Assembly (NCBI GenBank): GCA_022605955.1
Contig: JAKCOZ010000039.1
Span: 3,782,001 to 3,846,000 of the forward strand
Source of the DNA: Rallus limicola
Lineage: Eukaryota; Chordata; Aves; Gruiformes; Rallidae
Direction: 5' to 3'
DNA length: 64,000 nucleotides
The notes under the pieces were generated by a model. That model was given only the letters and a program-made list of their open reading frames with translations, did no database searches and was not told the origin of the DNA. Below, in pieces: positions 13,745 through 26,935 of this stretch. Each line of letters begins with the position of its first letter. Position 1 is the stretch's first letter. The position numbers and the translations under genes are program-made.

Positions 13745-14242
13745 GAAGAGCCCATAGCATCCTCTTGAACTCTTGCACTCCCATGTCTGGGCACTGTCTG
13801 GGAGGGCGATAATTCATACAGGCTCCACCGCTCCCTGGACCCGTCCCACAGTTATGCAGAATAGACAGTCACGCTCCAACGTCCGAAACAATCCGAGGCT
13901 TTGTTTAATTTACCAGTCTAGGGACAGCCTGTGAGATCCAAGTCACAACTGACTCCCAACCGAATTGAATCCAAGGCTCAATAGAGCTGAAGGAGCCAAG
14001 AAAACTTTCCTCAAGAGACTTGTGCCATTTGGTAGAGCGGGAAATGTGGGTTCTCAGCTTTTCGGATGCTCGGGCTCAGCACAGCCCGCAGCAGAGCCTT
14101 GCAGTTGATACAATTTTCACACTTGCAGCTCAACATGTGGTTGCACATGTTTGTGGCTAAAAATGTGCTTTCTCCATAATGAAACTGGAATCAATAACCA
14201 ATCAAGACAGTATGTGCTTCTGTGGAACAGCTTAAAATAGGG

Positions 14243-14260
14243 TTTCTTTCTTTCTTTCTT
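14243..14260. repeat. (TTTC)n microsatellite
   Basis: A short run of about four and a half TTTC units is visible. It has no further feature. Confidence 0.85.
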
Positions 14261-16744
14261 AGCAACTGCTCGCAGTGAGCGCAACCTTTCATTTCTGCCA
14301 CAGAGCCGAAAAAAGCTCTGTGATCACATCATCGCAGCACAAGGCAGTCACAAATACTCCTCATCTTACAGAGCCAGAGAAGGAGAGTGAACTGAAAGGC
14401 AGCAAATCACTCTCTATACAACAGAAAAATAGCCCTACCTTTGTGCCTATGTAGAAGCAGAATTACTCAGCTGAGCACTCCAGAAGTAAGGCATGTGTAA
14501 ATGAAGGCTGCTCGTGCAATATTACTTCACTCCCCCACCTCCTTCTATACATATGCATCCAGAAACAGACCGTAATTATAAGAACCACATGCTATTTTTT
14601 ACCGCTGTACCCCTTTCTTGCTCTGTTCCCAGCACTTGATTAATGAACGGCTATTCAACATCTTGTTTTCTTCTCCAGTACATGGTCTCATGCTTCATTT
14701 TTACTGCCTAAACCCTGATCTGGAGTCAAAAGTCTCCATGGATCATGTAGGGATGGATTTTTTAATAGATGTTTATCATTTGGCCAAATTTGGGTAGGTT
14801 TTCCAAAGGAGACAAAGAGGTCAGGCATGAGAAACAAGCTCACTGACGCCAGTTCCTTGCTCCAGATCATGTGTGCACAAGCAACTCTCAGGAACAGGCA
14901 GCAGTGGTTTTCCCTGAGCACAGCACAACTTCTTTTTTCTTTTGAGACATGTATAACATCAGCCCAAGGGAGACTCCTGGGAGGGTCTGACCCTGATGGG
15001 TTATTGGAAATAAATGCCAGACTGGAAATGGTACCCTGTGGCCTGCTCCCTTCCAGGGCTGAACAGGCCAGCTGGTAAGACGACGTCTGACTCCCATTGG
15101 ATGAGTCGGTACTGCTATGCTCGTGGCTGTTTTTCTTGCAAAATTACTTCGCTGCTCTGCCTGCAAATGCAGGTTGCAACATTTTCTGTAAAGGAGGCAG
15201 CAAGGTTTGAAAAAGCAAGAAAAAATGTGTGCTGAAATACAAATGCATTTAACAGCACCTGCGGTTTTTAAAACAAATTGAAAATAAATCACTTTAATTC
15301 TACTCAGGAGCAAGAGCCTGCTGATAACTAGTTCCCTTCATTAAACCTTTGCTTTATAACATGAACATGTCAAACATCAATATTCAATAACAGTATTTCT
15401 GAAAAGGGGGAAAAAAGCAAACCAAACCAAAACCAGTCGTAGTGGTCAGACGGACCATCAGATAACCACTTGATGGGTGAAGAGGAGAGATGGAAATGTT
15501 CCAGTGCATTTCCAGCACTGCCCAACTGATCAGCCCACTGAGAAATACTCAGTGTTCCCTCTGTGTCTGAGAATCACTATTACACATCAAATTTTGCAGG
15601 AGATCAATACTCCTTTAACAATTCTGCCACAGATGCTACAGCACATTAGTAGGATGTGAATAACTATGGAGGTTGAAAATCCTATTTTACTTGTCTGTCT
15701 GAAGGATTTTGGTTTCTTATCGGCTTAACTGAGGATTTCATGACCAGATTTTACAGTCTATGTTGAGCACTTACTCAGGTAAAATTTCCTTGTCTAAAAG
15801 GGGCGATTTGCCTGAGCTGACTCAGTAGGAGCCTCAGAGATCTTTCTTCATTAGTTACTACCATTCCACATTGAATAAAGAGCACAGGAAAACAAACCAA
15901 TCTGACCAGATCTACCAGTGTCACTATTCTGATTATAAGAGTTGCTTATTCTGATCATTGAGAATTCCTTCCTGTCCTTAAAAGTCCTTTCTTCCTGAAA
16001 AAAGAAAAAAAAAAAAAACAAAAAAAACCAAACAAAAAGAACAAAACCACAGTCACATTGAAAAATAAAAATTAAGGAGTGAAAACAAATTATACTTGCA
16101 CATTCTTGCCTTGGTATTTGAGCTATTTTTTTGTGGTTATACAGATCCCTTCTGCCCCTTGCAAATGAAGATTTCACAAAAGTCATGTCATTCTGACTTG
16201 CATCCTTGGTTCAGATCTCAAGAGAAAATGTATTTCAGAAGCCAGTATGGTCCCAGAAGGGCTATGAATAGGATTTTTCTAAAATCTGTTAGTAAAACAC
16301 GATTCTTCCCCCTTCACTGCAGTGCTCATCTGCCCTTCAGCTCTTGGGTTTTAAATGAACTTTGAGAAGAATTTGTAGTTGATATTGAGAGGAATTCAAA
16401 TTGATAGCCATTAGACTAATGAGTCAATGCTAGTCAGTTCACAGACAGGCTGCTTTGGACAAGACCATGCAGGATTCCAAGCTCACTGAGGTGGTGCAAC
16501 CCAAGCCAGCAAAAGACTGGAGCCTTCCACGCAACAATCCAGGTCTCTAGTTCTTCCTTGATGCCAAAACGTTCACACTGAGCTCCACACACCCAGGGAT
16601 TAAAGCCTGCTTGTGAGGACTGCTTCTGCCACTCTCCCTGTGCAGCAATGGCACACTGCAGTCACGCGACACCCTGCTGTCACCAGTTCAGCCAAGGGAC
16701 TCACACAGGGCTGTGACTATGCCTTGGTTACACTGTTCAAGAGT

Positions 16745-17304
16745 TCATAGACTCATAGAATGCATTAGGTTGGAAGGGACCTTTAAAGGTCATCCAGTCC
16801 AACCCCTCTGCAGTAAGCAGGGACACCTTTAACTAGATCTGGTTGCTCAGAGCTTCCTCAAGCCTGACCTTGAATGCCTCCAGTGATAGGGCCTCCACCA
16901 CCTTTCTGGGCAACCTGTTCCAGTGATCTACCACGCTCACATAGCAAAGAAGTTCCTCCTAATGTCTAGTCTAAACCTACCCTGCTCTGGTTTAAACTCA
17001 CTGCCCCTTGTTCAATCGCTACATGCCCTTACAAACAGCCCCTTCCCAGCTTTCCTGTAGACCCCTGCAGGTACTGGAAGGCCACTATAAGGTCTCCCCT
17101 GAGATTTATTTCTCTTCTCCAGGCTGAACAAGCCCAACTCTTTCAGCCTGTCTTCATAACAGGGGTGTTCCAACCCTCTGATCATCCTTGTGGCCCTCCT
17201 CTGTACCTGCTCCAAGAGGTCTATGTCCTTCTTCTGTTGGGGACCCCAGAGCTGTACACAGTACTCCAGGTGAGGTCTCACCAGAGCAGAGTAGAGGGGG
17301 AGAC
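16745..17304 (-). mobile_element. CR1 LINE 3' fragment with ORF2 C-terminus
   Basis: About 560 bases of CR1 in reverse. From the left it has the octamer tail, GGTTGGAAGGGACC, the CTGCAGTAAGCAGGG subfamily word, then coding sequence. On the minus strand 17012-17281 stays open and reads as the region downstream of the reverse-transcriptase core: [14 protein letters not shown], then a D-LLE-VQRRAT motif and GLFSLEKR. The frame is then lost, and the copy is truncated near 17304, so the polymerase domain itself is absent. It cannot be active. Confidence 0.95.
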
Positions 17305-20069
17305 TTGTTTAGTCTCGTTGCAGTGTTTCCAAACACAACTGCTTACAACAGAGGTGACTGGAGGATATTACTGCAACATACTCATTTTGCAAGGGCTGGG
17401 AGTGTTCCCTCTGGAGGGGCAGCTGCCTGTGCTGCTCCTGGAGGAAGGGCCTTTCCCCATCTCCATTTTTTTTTGCTGTTTTTGTGTATTTACAGGAGTT
17501 TTGCACAATGGTCATTCATTTCCCGTATTTGCAATGTTTTTCTTTCCCTGTAAATAATTGGGTTTCCTGACTCTTCCTTTAAAAAACAGAGCATGGAGGC
17601 TTTTGAGGAATCTGGTCGTAAAATTGCCCATCATTAGTTTCTCCAGAAATTCATACTGGCCATGTGCATGCGTTTCTGGTCTGTAAACTTGTTTAATATG
17701 AACAAAAATCTCTTCAAGAGAAAATAGGGCTGATGTAGTTTCACAATTATTAGTAAGATGATAAACTAAACTGAACTAAAATATAAAATACAATAAACCA
17801 AAACAACGCAGTGATTTATTGGAGAGCCCTCTGAGGAATCCATATATACACGTAACCAGAAGGATCCAAAACGTTCATTTTAGAGAGTAAGCCATCCAAA
17901 AACCTTCACTCGAGCACACACATTCGCTTTATGCAAACAGAATGTTTTCATCACAGAGGCCAGCAGACAATCTGAAATTACAACTACTTGGTGTTCTTGC
18001 TGCTTTGAACTAAAGGGAATGAGAAAGAGTAGAAATTAAGGGGTAGATTTTCAAAGACATATTGGCATTATTTGTTACTTTGGAAGTTTCCATCTAGATG
18101 CATTTTAAAATACTTTTGAATCTTGGGAGAGACTCTGCAAGTCCCCTGACTTAAACTCTCTTCAGAATCCAAATTTCACTTTCCCGGTTTCATAACTCTT
18201 TTTAATTTGAATAGGGAGTTTTCACATGCTTCTGAAGGATTTAGGAGCACAAGTTCTAGGGAAAAATCAAGAGGCTGCATTAATCTAAAAATATTATATT
18301 TTGAAAAGCTCCTTCATAGCTAATCAATTTCACATGTTGGGGATCTTGCCCATACCAGTGAGAATATGTTCTTCTTGACTTCAAAACTCTCAAGAAGATT
18401 TTATTTGATAATAGACTTTTCAAATATTTTTTTTTGTATAAACTTGTGTAAAGTTAGGAAGAAGCATGTGTTTACAAGACCTGCATGTGAAGGGGTGTTT
18501 TGGCATGAATACTGCTGTCTCTGAGGCTGGGATCCATTTGATTTTATTTTAGCCATCTAAAAGTTTGGTTGGCAGTCTGAGCTGATCCACTGGGCCTCCC
18601 TTATCTGTCTTCACTGTAGAGAAATAGGGACCTATGGCTTGAGAAATAGGCACCTATGGGTCTTCACTGTTGAGAAATAGGCATCTACTGCAAACATGTT
18701 TCCCAGGATGGGATCAGTTCCTGTTGTCCTACCTACCTCTTTCAGCTGCTAATAGGAAGAACCCAGCTGGGGATGCTTAGATATCAGGTAAATGATGTTA
18801 AAGTAGGTGGAGTTCATCCTGAGCATACTGTGTTCTGTTATTTTTAAGGCATTAAGCATAGTGCTTAAATAGCACTGAGCTGTCCAAATGTGTGGGAGGT
18901 TCCCAGAAAGTACCCCCCATGAACAAAACATTAGAGTCAATGCCCACTACCTGAATTGGTTGTCCAGTTTGCAGAGGTGGTATTATCACCAGTTTCTCAA
19001 GAACATACTGCTTATAGGTATCAACTCTTAAGGATCATCTTGTTCATCATATAATCTGCTTTAAGGAAGAAACGTGTCTGAACCAAAATCTGAGGTGCCA
19101 CACAACATCTGCAGGGAGGTAAAGCTCAGGTAATGAGTCTGGAACAAATTGCTCCAGCAGTGAGCATAGTCATTTAAACACCAAATGTGCCTTGGAAAAT
19201 GTGAGAAACAGGCAGGTTTTGCATTGACAGGTGGGTATCTGAGTGTCTGATGCATTCAATCTGATTCATCCAGAAGTAAATTTACAATTGTTGGAGCAAA
19301 ACCAAACCAACTGTAGAAGGTTTGTCATATGTTCATCACATTTTTATTTTCATCAGTTGCAGTTTAGCTTGCCACAAGTTAGTGTACTCATGGGTTAGGT
19401 CAGGGTTTTTTTCTATTCAGACTGTTTTATCACCATCCAAAAAATGGTAAAATCATTTTGGGAAAGAGAAAATCAATACCAAAATTATATTTATGTTTGC
19501 ACCAGTGCAGCACATTCAAATATCTCAGAAAAGTCTTTGGTTGCCAAAAATGTGGAAAAAAAAAAAAAAAAAAAGATGCATGACCTGCTGCTACATTTCC
19601 CATGTTTGTTGTCTTAATTAAACTTGTCATGAGTCATGTTTACAACATCCAACTTACCTCGGGCCTATAACAAACAAAGGCGTTCAGCCCCTGATGTGCG
19701 TGTCCAAATTCACTGGGGATTACTCCAGCCATTTTCATCACTTCCTGTACATGGAAAATGGAAAGGCCAAATTTAGAAACAGATCACAAGTCTCTGCTCA
19801 GGTTGTTTCCAAGAAGGCTGATGAAATCTGCTTTCTTATTTAGCTTAAACCTGCCTTCTCAAGTATTATCTTCCTGGAGATTGTCAGACCCGTTCCCATC
19901 CTCTAAACTGTTAACTCCTGCAGTGTTAGGGCTAAAAGAAAAAGCTAACCTTTCCTGGGGGCCACCAGACATGTGGGATTGTAGCTACCATTTTATAGCA
20001 GGGGTCCTATGTGTATGAAATACAACAGGGCTTCTTTTGCATACTTAAATCCCGGGGAGGGGGGAATAT
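17305..20069. other. unique AT-rich non-coding DNA
   Basis: No gene is recognised. A small tandem family lies at 18607-18690 and an A-run at 19555-19573. The area is rich in A/T runs and stop codons in all frames. Confidence 0.6.
18607..18690. repeat. local tandem duplication, three copies
   Basis: The word GAGAAATAGG followed by a diverging ACCTATGG occurs at 18619, 18641 and 18672. A second word, TCTTCACTGT, precedes the first and third copies (18608 and 18661). The pattern fits a 22-bp duplication nested in a roughly 52-bp one. Confidence 0.8.
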
Positions 20070-20070
20070 T

Positions 20071-20086
20071 TATATATATATATATA
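20071..20086. repeat. (TA)8 microsatellite
   Basis: Eight TA units directly border the LTR fragment that begins at 20087, so the LTR seems to have been inserted at, or recombined next to, an AT-rich site. Confidence 0.9.
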
Positions 20087-20523
20087 GTGGTGGTTTGACC
20101 CTGGCTGGAGGCCAGACGCCCACCAAAGTCACTCTATCATTCCCTTTTGCAGCTGGACAGGGGGGAATTGTATATTGAAAGGTTTAGCAGTCAAGACAAG
20201 GACAGGGAGAGATCACTCTGCAATAATTGGCATGGGCAAAACAGACTCACCATGAACTAAAATAAAAATCTAATTTATTACATTTTACACACACACACAC
20301 ACAGAGTGAAACCAGGGTCAGGGAATGAGAAGTGTGACCAGCTCTTAAAGCACCTCCCCTCACTCCTCCCTTCTGAGCAGACTTCACTTTATTCGTGATT
20401 TCTCTCCCATCTGCCCCCCTCCCCGGGATGGCATGGGGTGGGGGGAGGAATGGGGTTTCTGTCAGTTCCTCATGAATTGTTTTCTTTCTTATCTAGTGGG
20501 ATTGGGGACGCATCCCTCACACT
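20087..20523 (-). mobile_element. endogenous-retrovirus-type LTR fragment (3' part)
   Basis: In reverse this matches the last ~430 bases of the LTR at 54087-55195. Shared words are GTTTGACCCTGGCTGGAGGCC, ATCACTCTGCAATAATTGG (diverged), AAATCTAATTTATTACATTT (the polyadenylation-signal region in reverse) and GGTCAGTTCCTCAT-like sequence. An (AC)n run at 20287-20303 lies inside it. The 5' part of the LTR is missing; the element stops near 20523, where CR1 sequence begins. Confidence 0.85.
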
Positions 20524-20525
20524 AG

Positions 20526-20619
20526 CTAGACCAGGCTGCCCAAAGCCCCATCCAACCTGGCCTTCAACACTGCCGGGAGGGGGGCAGCCTGTGCCAGGGC
20601 CCCACCACCCTCAATATTA
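20526..20619 (-). mobile_element. CR1 LINE scrap
   Basis: About 95 bases of CR1 3' region in reverse: CTAGACCAGGCTGCCC, GCCCCATCCAACCTGGCC, then a GGGAGGGGGCAGCC variant shared with the copies at 37911 and 62565. The terminal octamer tail is missing, and the piece is joined directly to an LTR fragment. Confidence 0.88.
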
Positions 20620-23600
20620 AGAGTCTGAAAGTGTCACTGCCCCTCACGTTATGCTTTAATTTGTGCATCTATCTTACTCACCAGCTTCAAACTTCAAATC
20701 ATAAACACAGCTAAAACATGGTCAAAGAGTAACTGGTTTTGGTATTTGGTCAAAAGTGCCATTAGCTGCATTTGAGTTAGAAATCATGATGTCAACACAC
20801 ACTGCAGATTACAAGGGCAACTACTCTTTAAAGGCAGGTTTATACACCAGAATATGTGAGGAAAAAAAACACCAAAAGGAGCAAAGTGCAAAAGGAACAG
20901 TCAGAAAATGTCAGATACTATAGAAGAGTAAGAATGGCCATTACCTTGGGTATTTCTGTAATTAGCAAAGCACCAGAGATACTCTTTCAATGCACAAGAC
21001 ACAAGGCAAAAAACAGCCATTGTCCTGAAGAACATCAGTCTCTTTGTCAAGAAAAGGAGCAAAAAGTCTGAGGAGGCACAAGGAGGCAGTGCTAATTCTT
21101 ATTATTTTATTATTGTAAAAATCCTATTTTTAACTCACTCTTATTTTAATGGTAATTTTATTAATCTTTATCCTCTCATCTCTCCTGATTTTATTTTTCT
21201 GAATTAATGTCTTTCAATCTTATTTTTAACTCCAAGCTCTGCCATTGCTCCGGAGGAGGGTTTGGTGTCAGAGGTGGCTGGATGTCCCACTCCAGGCATG
21301 CCAGCCCGACCATGTCCAAGCAAGCTCAGATATTCAGTGGATTTAAAGGCAGGCTGAGGGGCAGGCCCTGCCCTGGAAGACACCCGCAGAAGACCCTGCT
21401 TTGTTTTCTCTCCGCCAGCTGCATCTCACAGGGATACATGTTAGCTTCAGGGCTCGGAGCCAGGCAGAGACATACCCTGAGGAGGAGGATCCCTGGGCAT
21501 CTTCAGGCCATGACCACAGCCAGTGAAGGAAACACTGGAGACACTGGACCTTCCCTCACTTCCTCTGGGGGCCTGTCACCAGTCACTAACGAATCCTCTC
21601 ACTTCCTGAGGTCTTTATGTCAGGCTGCAGCTCCTATTTTTGAACCTGGTCTTAATCCACTTAGCCTGTGAGCACCTTCATCCGCTTCCCTGCAACCACA
21701 GCCTGAGGCTTCAAGATCCTCCCTGCTGCACTCACTGTCCTCCCCCTCCGCCCCTTCGCCCCTCTGGGGAACATGTATTTATAAGGAGGTGGATTAGGAA
21801 CATTACCAGGCAGGTCACAGGGTGTCAAGCAGCTCTTTCAGGGCTTAAAATCCAAGGCGTGCTCAAGAGGGAGTGCTGTCCATCCTTAGGACAGCTATTC
21901 AGATGACTGCTATGTTGTACTTGCAATTTATTAACAGTGCCAGTACTTCAGACTGGAGCATTTAGAGACACCATTCCTGTAAACAAAACAATCCGGAGGC
22001 GTAGAAATGGTTTGCCTTCGTTTTCCTTTCCTCACACAAGGGGGAAAAGATAAGGGAGTCTGTTTAAGTGCAGTGAATGAAGTCCATAGCTGGTGCAACT
22101 CCACCTTGCTCCACTGCTGCCAGTGAGAATCAATGATTTACACCCACTACGGACCCCAGGCTGTAATCCCCTCCAGCCCAGCTCATTATTTCAGTTGTCA
22201 TCTGATCAGTGGAGAGAAACGAGGTGCCTGCAGCGCTGCAGCCTGGCAGGTGCCTCATTGGAAGTGGGGCTGAACTCCTGCCAGCCCCACGGTGCCTCTG
22301 GGTCTCCTGCAGTGATGTCCCAATGCATGAGACCACGCACAAAGCATTGGGCACAGTAAAAAAAAAAGTCAGCCCAAGCTCTGGCTGCAGACTGCGGGAT
22401 GTGTTTGGGTTGGACCCATGTCTTGGAGGAAACGCTCCACCTCAACGTGAGGCTCTTACGGCTTGTAAATCTGGAGCAATCATTCCCCTTTGGTGTGCTG
22501 CAGGGATCGGCGTGAGGGCAAATCCCCAGTGCTTCGTCATCCTGCTGAGCTTTAATCCCATCAGCGTCTCCGGCCACTTCATCAATCGGATTAGAATATG
22601 GCTGAAAGTCATAATACAGCCGGCTCGCCCACGGGGAATGAGCCCTGGGTGTGCAGACTCAGAGGTCACCGCTCAGCCCAGTGGCATGCTGCTTGCAAAT
22701 CCCCAAGGCTTTCACCACTGGCAGGGTTTTGGGGATGGCCAGAGCTGCAGACAGGACAGCCCATATTCAGCATCACTGTGGAGAGGTAGGAGCTGTGTCT
22801 TTAGCCTCCTCACACCCCTCTAGAGCCTCTGCTTTTAATGGATGAAGTAACTGCAGCATTGCTGTCAGAGTCTTTCGCATTCATACCGAAAGTTAGCCAA
22901 AAATGTTCCAACAGAAAATATTTTCCATGAGAAAATGCTGCTTTAACAGAATCTCACCCTCCCGGTGGAAACCTGTCAACTCTGCTGCATCCTGTGGTAG
23001 AAACCAGATGGGTATGTATAAGCACCCTGCCTTCATCCTGGGACCACTGGCAAAAAAAAAAATAAAGATTCGTTTGAAGTCTTTCTTTTACTTTTTCTGC
23101 CTTTCTCCAACTATGAGAATATTTTTATTTATTTATTTTTAAGTCTCTGTCCCATTTGGGGAAGCTTTTTACTTCCTTCTGCCACCCTAAGAAAAGTGCA
23201 AGCTGTGTGGGAAGGGGATTCTGCCTCCTCGGCTCATTTCATGGTCTGGATGGGAATATCCTTTCTGTCTCAGTGAGACAGCAGGCACATGGACACACAC
23301 ACACACCAACTTCTCCAGCATGGCTCAGATGAGGACCAGTGGGTTGGAACTGACCCTCAGAACAGCTCAAAGTGGCCAGCTTGTCTGTTCCTCAGGGATG
23401 TACAACTCATAATACTCAAACACATAAACCCACAGGTCCTCAAGGCTGACACATCTGCATGATGCACAAAAAATTGCCCAATACTAGACTCAAGCCTCAA
23501 CATCCCAGAACATAGATGTGAACACACCTACTTCAAGCTTTCCTGAAGGTCTGGAAGATACCTGGGGTCAAAACAGTTCTCTCACCCATGAGTAGAAAAG

Positions 23601-26600
23601 CTGATACCCCCCCTCATTTTATCTGCTCTCAAGTGGACACCATATGGAAACATGCCAGCCCTCAGAAGTTCAGAGGATCTTCTCAGCAATAGCCTGTCCA
23701 TCTTAAAAAGTTACCCAGAGATTTCATCTTTTCTGAGATTTTTCAGTGGCTAAGCAGAAGTTGACCCTCACAGTGCTCACAGGGGACAGTCCTTGTTTTT
23801 TTTTCAGAAAAACACATGAAGACAAGATTAAATGAGCCAAACAGTCACCTCTTAGTGACTCGGTGAGGTTACAGAGACCCTCACTCTTTCTATTTATAAA
23901 AGCACAGTGTCTTGGCAATAGGAAAGGAATAGTTGGCTTAATTTTTCAGGTCTGTCTAAATTCAGCCTTCCTGTCTTTTCCACTGCACTTTTGTCCAGAA
24001 ATCCATCTACACTTCCCACTCTTCTATGTTGGGTTTATTTTAATTTCATTAACTTCCCCAATAAGTAAGTAATTGCTCACAGAGACCGTAGGAAATAAAG
24101 CTGGGAGGTTTCTCAACATGCCACCCTGAACCATATCTTTCTCCAAAAACACCCAGACTCTGTTGTTACCTACACGCACTCATCACCCCTTTCTGAAGAT
24201 AGTAGTAGTCTAGTGCTTTCAGAACTGGACTGCCTGCACAGAACTTGTGGTAGCACCTCATCCAGTTTGGGAAAATCAGACACACCCTTCTTTTCCAGTG
24301 ATAAATAGAATTAAAAAGTGTAACTGAAAGGAGTTTTCCATAGACATGCAAACAAGCCTAAGAAGTACATTCTGTATGAATATATTCCATGGGTTGATTC
24401 AAAAGTTATATTACAGAGATGATGAAATCATGATACAGATTATGAATCACTCTACACAAACTCCACACATGAGATTCACTATTATTCTTAATTTGTGTGA
24501 AGTTTCCCCACCCCTTTCCCTTCTTGGTTAAGAGACCTTTTTTTGTGTGTAAAATACTCCTTTCCAGTTCTGCCTTGCATGCAGAGGAGGTGACCCTGAA
24601 CGTGTAGTAGCAGGCATTGCAGTGGGTGAGTAAGCTCCCTGGTTCAGGCCTGATGCTAACCCCTGATGCAGAGCTGCTCTGGTGTTCATATCAGGGGAAA
24701 AAACAGCACAAATGTGTTTGATTTGTAACTTTACAAGGACTTTCACGTCGAGGTTTAAGTTTCTTTTATTGGCAGACTTAAGAGGAGGGCACCATTAACA
24801 CATAACAAAGGAGGCAGCACGAAACTACTACTATAACAGCAGTCAGTGTTTTAAAAAAACCACTACTTAGATGTTTATAAGGTTCCCTCAAAAGATTATT
24901 GCAGAAGCCACAAAATGGAAACAGAGGAGAGAGTTTCTCAGCTGTATTGTGCCTTCCCATGTGCTTTCGTCCCTGCACAAAGAAACGTGCCGGGTCTAAG
25001 CACGATTGTTTCCCCTCTGAAACAACCTCCTTGGCTTGGGGCCACCCCGGTTTTTGCCTGGGCCAGGAGGATCCCCTGGCAAGATTTAAGACCCCATTGT
25101 GCCATTGGACTGACTCAGGAGAGCCTTAGCTGTAAAACTGAAGGAATAATTTAGCAGCTGAAACAACTACTCTCCCAACAACCTTGTATCAAACAAAACT
25201 CTCTGTTCCATTTTTTTTTTCCTGATTTCCTCTTCATGTTTTATTTTTGCAGGTATTTTGAATGAAAGGTACCATGGCCCTGAAAATTCTCCAAGCAAAA
25301 CATCACAGTGTTTCGCTGCAAGATGCATAAGCGAAACGCTGAGTCCTAACACTTTCGTATTTGCTCACTTTGGTCATATCTAGCAAAGAAATTGAATTTC
25401 CATATCCTTCTGGTTGCCCTCAGAGCTGCCTTTAAGTGTACCCTCCATCATAAAAACTGTTCCCAGCTCTGTTTATCCAATTTAAGGTCCACACACTCTT
25501 AGACTCTCATACAACAGAGACATCATTAAAAGCTGCAAGTATGTATTATTTTGAGACATTTCCTTACAAAGCAGTGATGCTGTGTATCAGCAGCCTTTAT
25601 TCTCTGCAAACTCCTTTCTGAGGAAGGAAAGAGCTGGCTGGTCTGGAAGAAGGGACCCAGCTGAGCCTCCACTAGTTCCTACCAATGTGCCTCCCTATGC
25701 CTGCACTGATGGCATGGGACCATCCTCACTGGGGCTCTACCAACCAGCCAAATCCAGCACTCCCCTCTGGGTGCTGAGTGAGGATCCCCTCCCTGGTGAG
25801 CCTGGTGGTGCTGGAGATTGGGGGGATGGGTCACCATTCATCAGGCAGCAGCTGTCTTTCTTCTTCCCAAGGAGAGTCATTCCTCTGACACGGCATTCCT
25901 GTGGGCAAGACTGCTTTCCAGTCTATCAAATTAACTTCTTTCTTAAACACCTATATTTTCACGTTTTTACTTTTTTTATGAGTTGCCTTAGCACAGCATG
26001 ATTTAATACACCACTTTTGATGCTCTAATAATTTCCACTCCTCAGACTTCACTCCATGACCTCACTGCTCCACTGTCTGTCTTTTCCTGATCTCCATCTG
26101 ACACAGAAAAGATCCCTTTCTCAGCCATCCATTGCCGTTGCACCGTCTCCCTGCCATCCCGTGTTCCCAAACCGACTTGGCAGAAACCCCACGTCAGGCT
26201 CCTCACAGATGCAGAAGAGGGCATTACCCTTCTAGGTCCCCCAGCACAGGGAAGGACCGCAGCACATGTCTTCTGGCTGGAGAGAAAGCTGTCTGGAACG
26301 TGAGCTCATGTTTTCCTAAAATAACTGGGAACCGTGCACTCAAGCTCAACACCTGGGGTAAAGTGGGAGCCACTGTTAACGCTGTGCAGTCTCCAAAGCA
26401 ATCCCTGCACGCAGCGCAGCATGGCACGGTGCGAGCCATGCAGCTAGCAGCCTTCCAGGGGTGACTAACACCCCGCTGCTAAAAACAGCTTCCAGGGGTT
26501 TTCCATGAGCAAATCTCACCAGAGGTCAAGTACTGACTTTTCACACGCTGAATACAAGAACCTTGCTGTAAGGTCCAAACAGAAGGATTTTTTGGGTGGG

Positions 26601-26811
26601 TTTTTCGGGGTTTTGTGTTGTGGGTTTTTTTTTTTTTTTTTATTGCCAGCACATACCACAGCTTGGTAAAGGAAAACTAGTTCTTTCAGAAATGGTAAGA
26701 CTGGAACATAAAGTATATTGCATGTATTGACATAAATGTCACGGGTCCAAAAATAAAAAGGTATAAAAAAATAACATGCTGATACAGCTGCTCAGAGAAG
26801 CATGATGTTAC
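20620..26811. other. unique non-coding DNA
   Basis: No gene is recognised. The longest plus-strand frame (22209-22823, 204 codons) overlaps open frames on the opposite strand and has no known domain. The stretch 22080-22640 has a conserved-element texture, by inference. Simple sequence: (AC)n at 23293-23306, a T-run at 26624-26641 next to a G-tract group at 26594-26623. Confidence 0.5.
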
Positions 26812-26935
26812 ATCATAGAATCACAGACTGGTTTGGGTTGGAAGGGTCCTCAAAAATCATCTAGTTCCAACCCCCTGCCATGGGCAGGGACACCCTCTGC
26901 TAGACCAGGTTGACCAAAGCCCCATCCTTGAACAT
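26812..26935 (-). mobile_element. CR1 LINE scrap (3' end)
   Basis: About 125 bases of CR1 3' end in reverse: CATAGAATCACAGACTGG, GGTTTGGGTTGGAAGGG, CCCTGCCATGGGCAGGG, then CTAGACCAGGTTG. It belongs to the CCATGGGCAGGG variant also seen at 37911. Confidence 0.93.

Larger units (their letters stand above)
12252..16744. other. unique non-coding DNA with simple repeats
   Basis: No gene is recognised. Contents are an imperfect CA-rich tract at 13604-13647, a 32-bp tandem duplication at 13681-13744, a (TTTC)n run at 14243-14260 and an A-rich run at 15998-16050. The segment 13860-14160 keeps several CpG sites in otherwise CpG-poor DNA and could be a conserved element, by inference from texture only. 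Confidence 0.55.

Noticed and set aside
15998..16050. Poly-A run as the tail of a processed pseudogene
   Set aside because: The sequence upstream on either strand shows no recognisable coding or repeat sequence. Runs interrupted by C and G suggest simple repeat decay.
22209..22823. 204-codon plus-strand open frame as a gene
   Set aside because: It overlaps open frames of 123 and 75 codons on the other strand, has no recognisable domain, and lies in moderately GC-rich DNA where such frames arise by chance.
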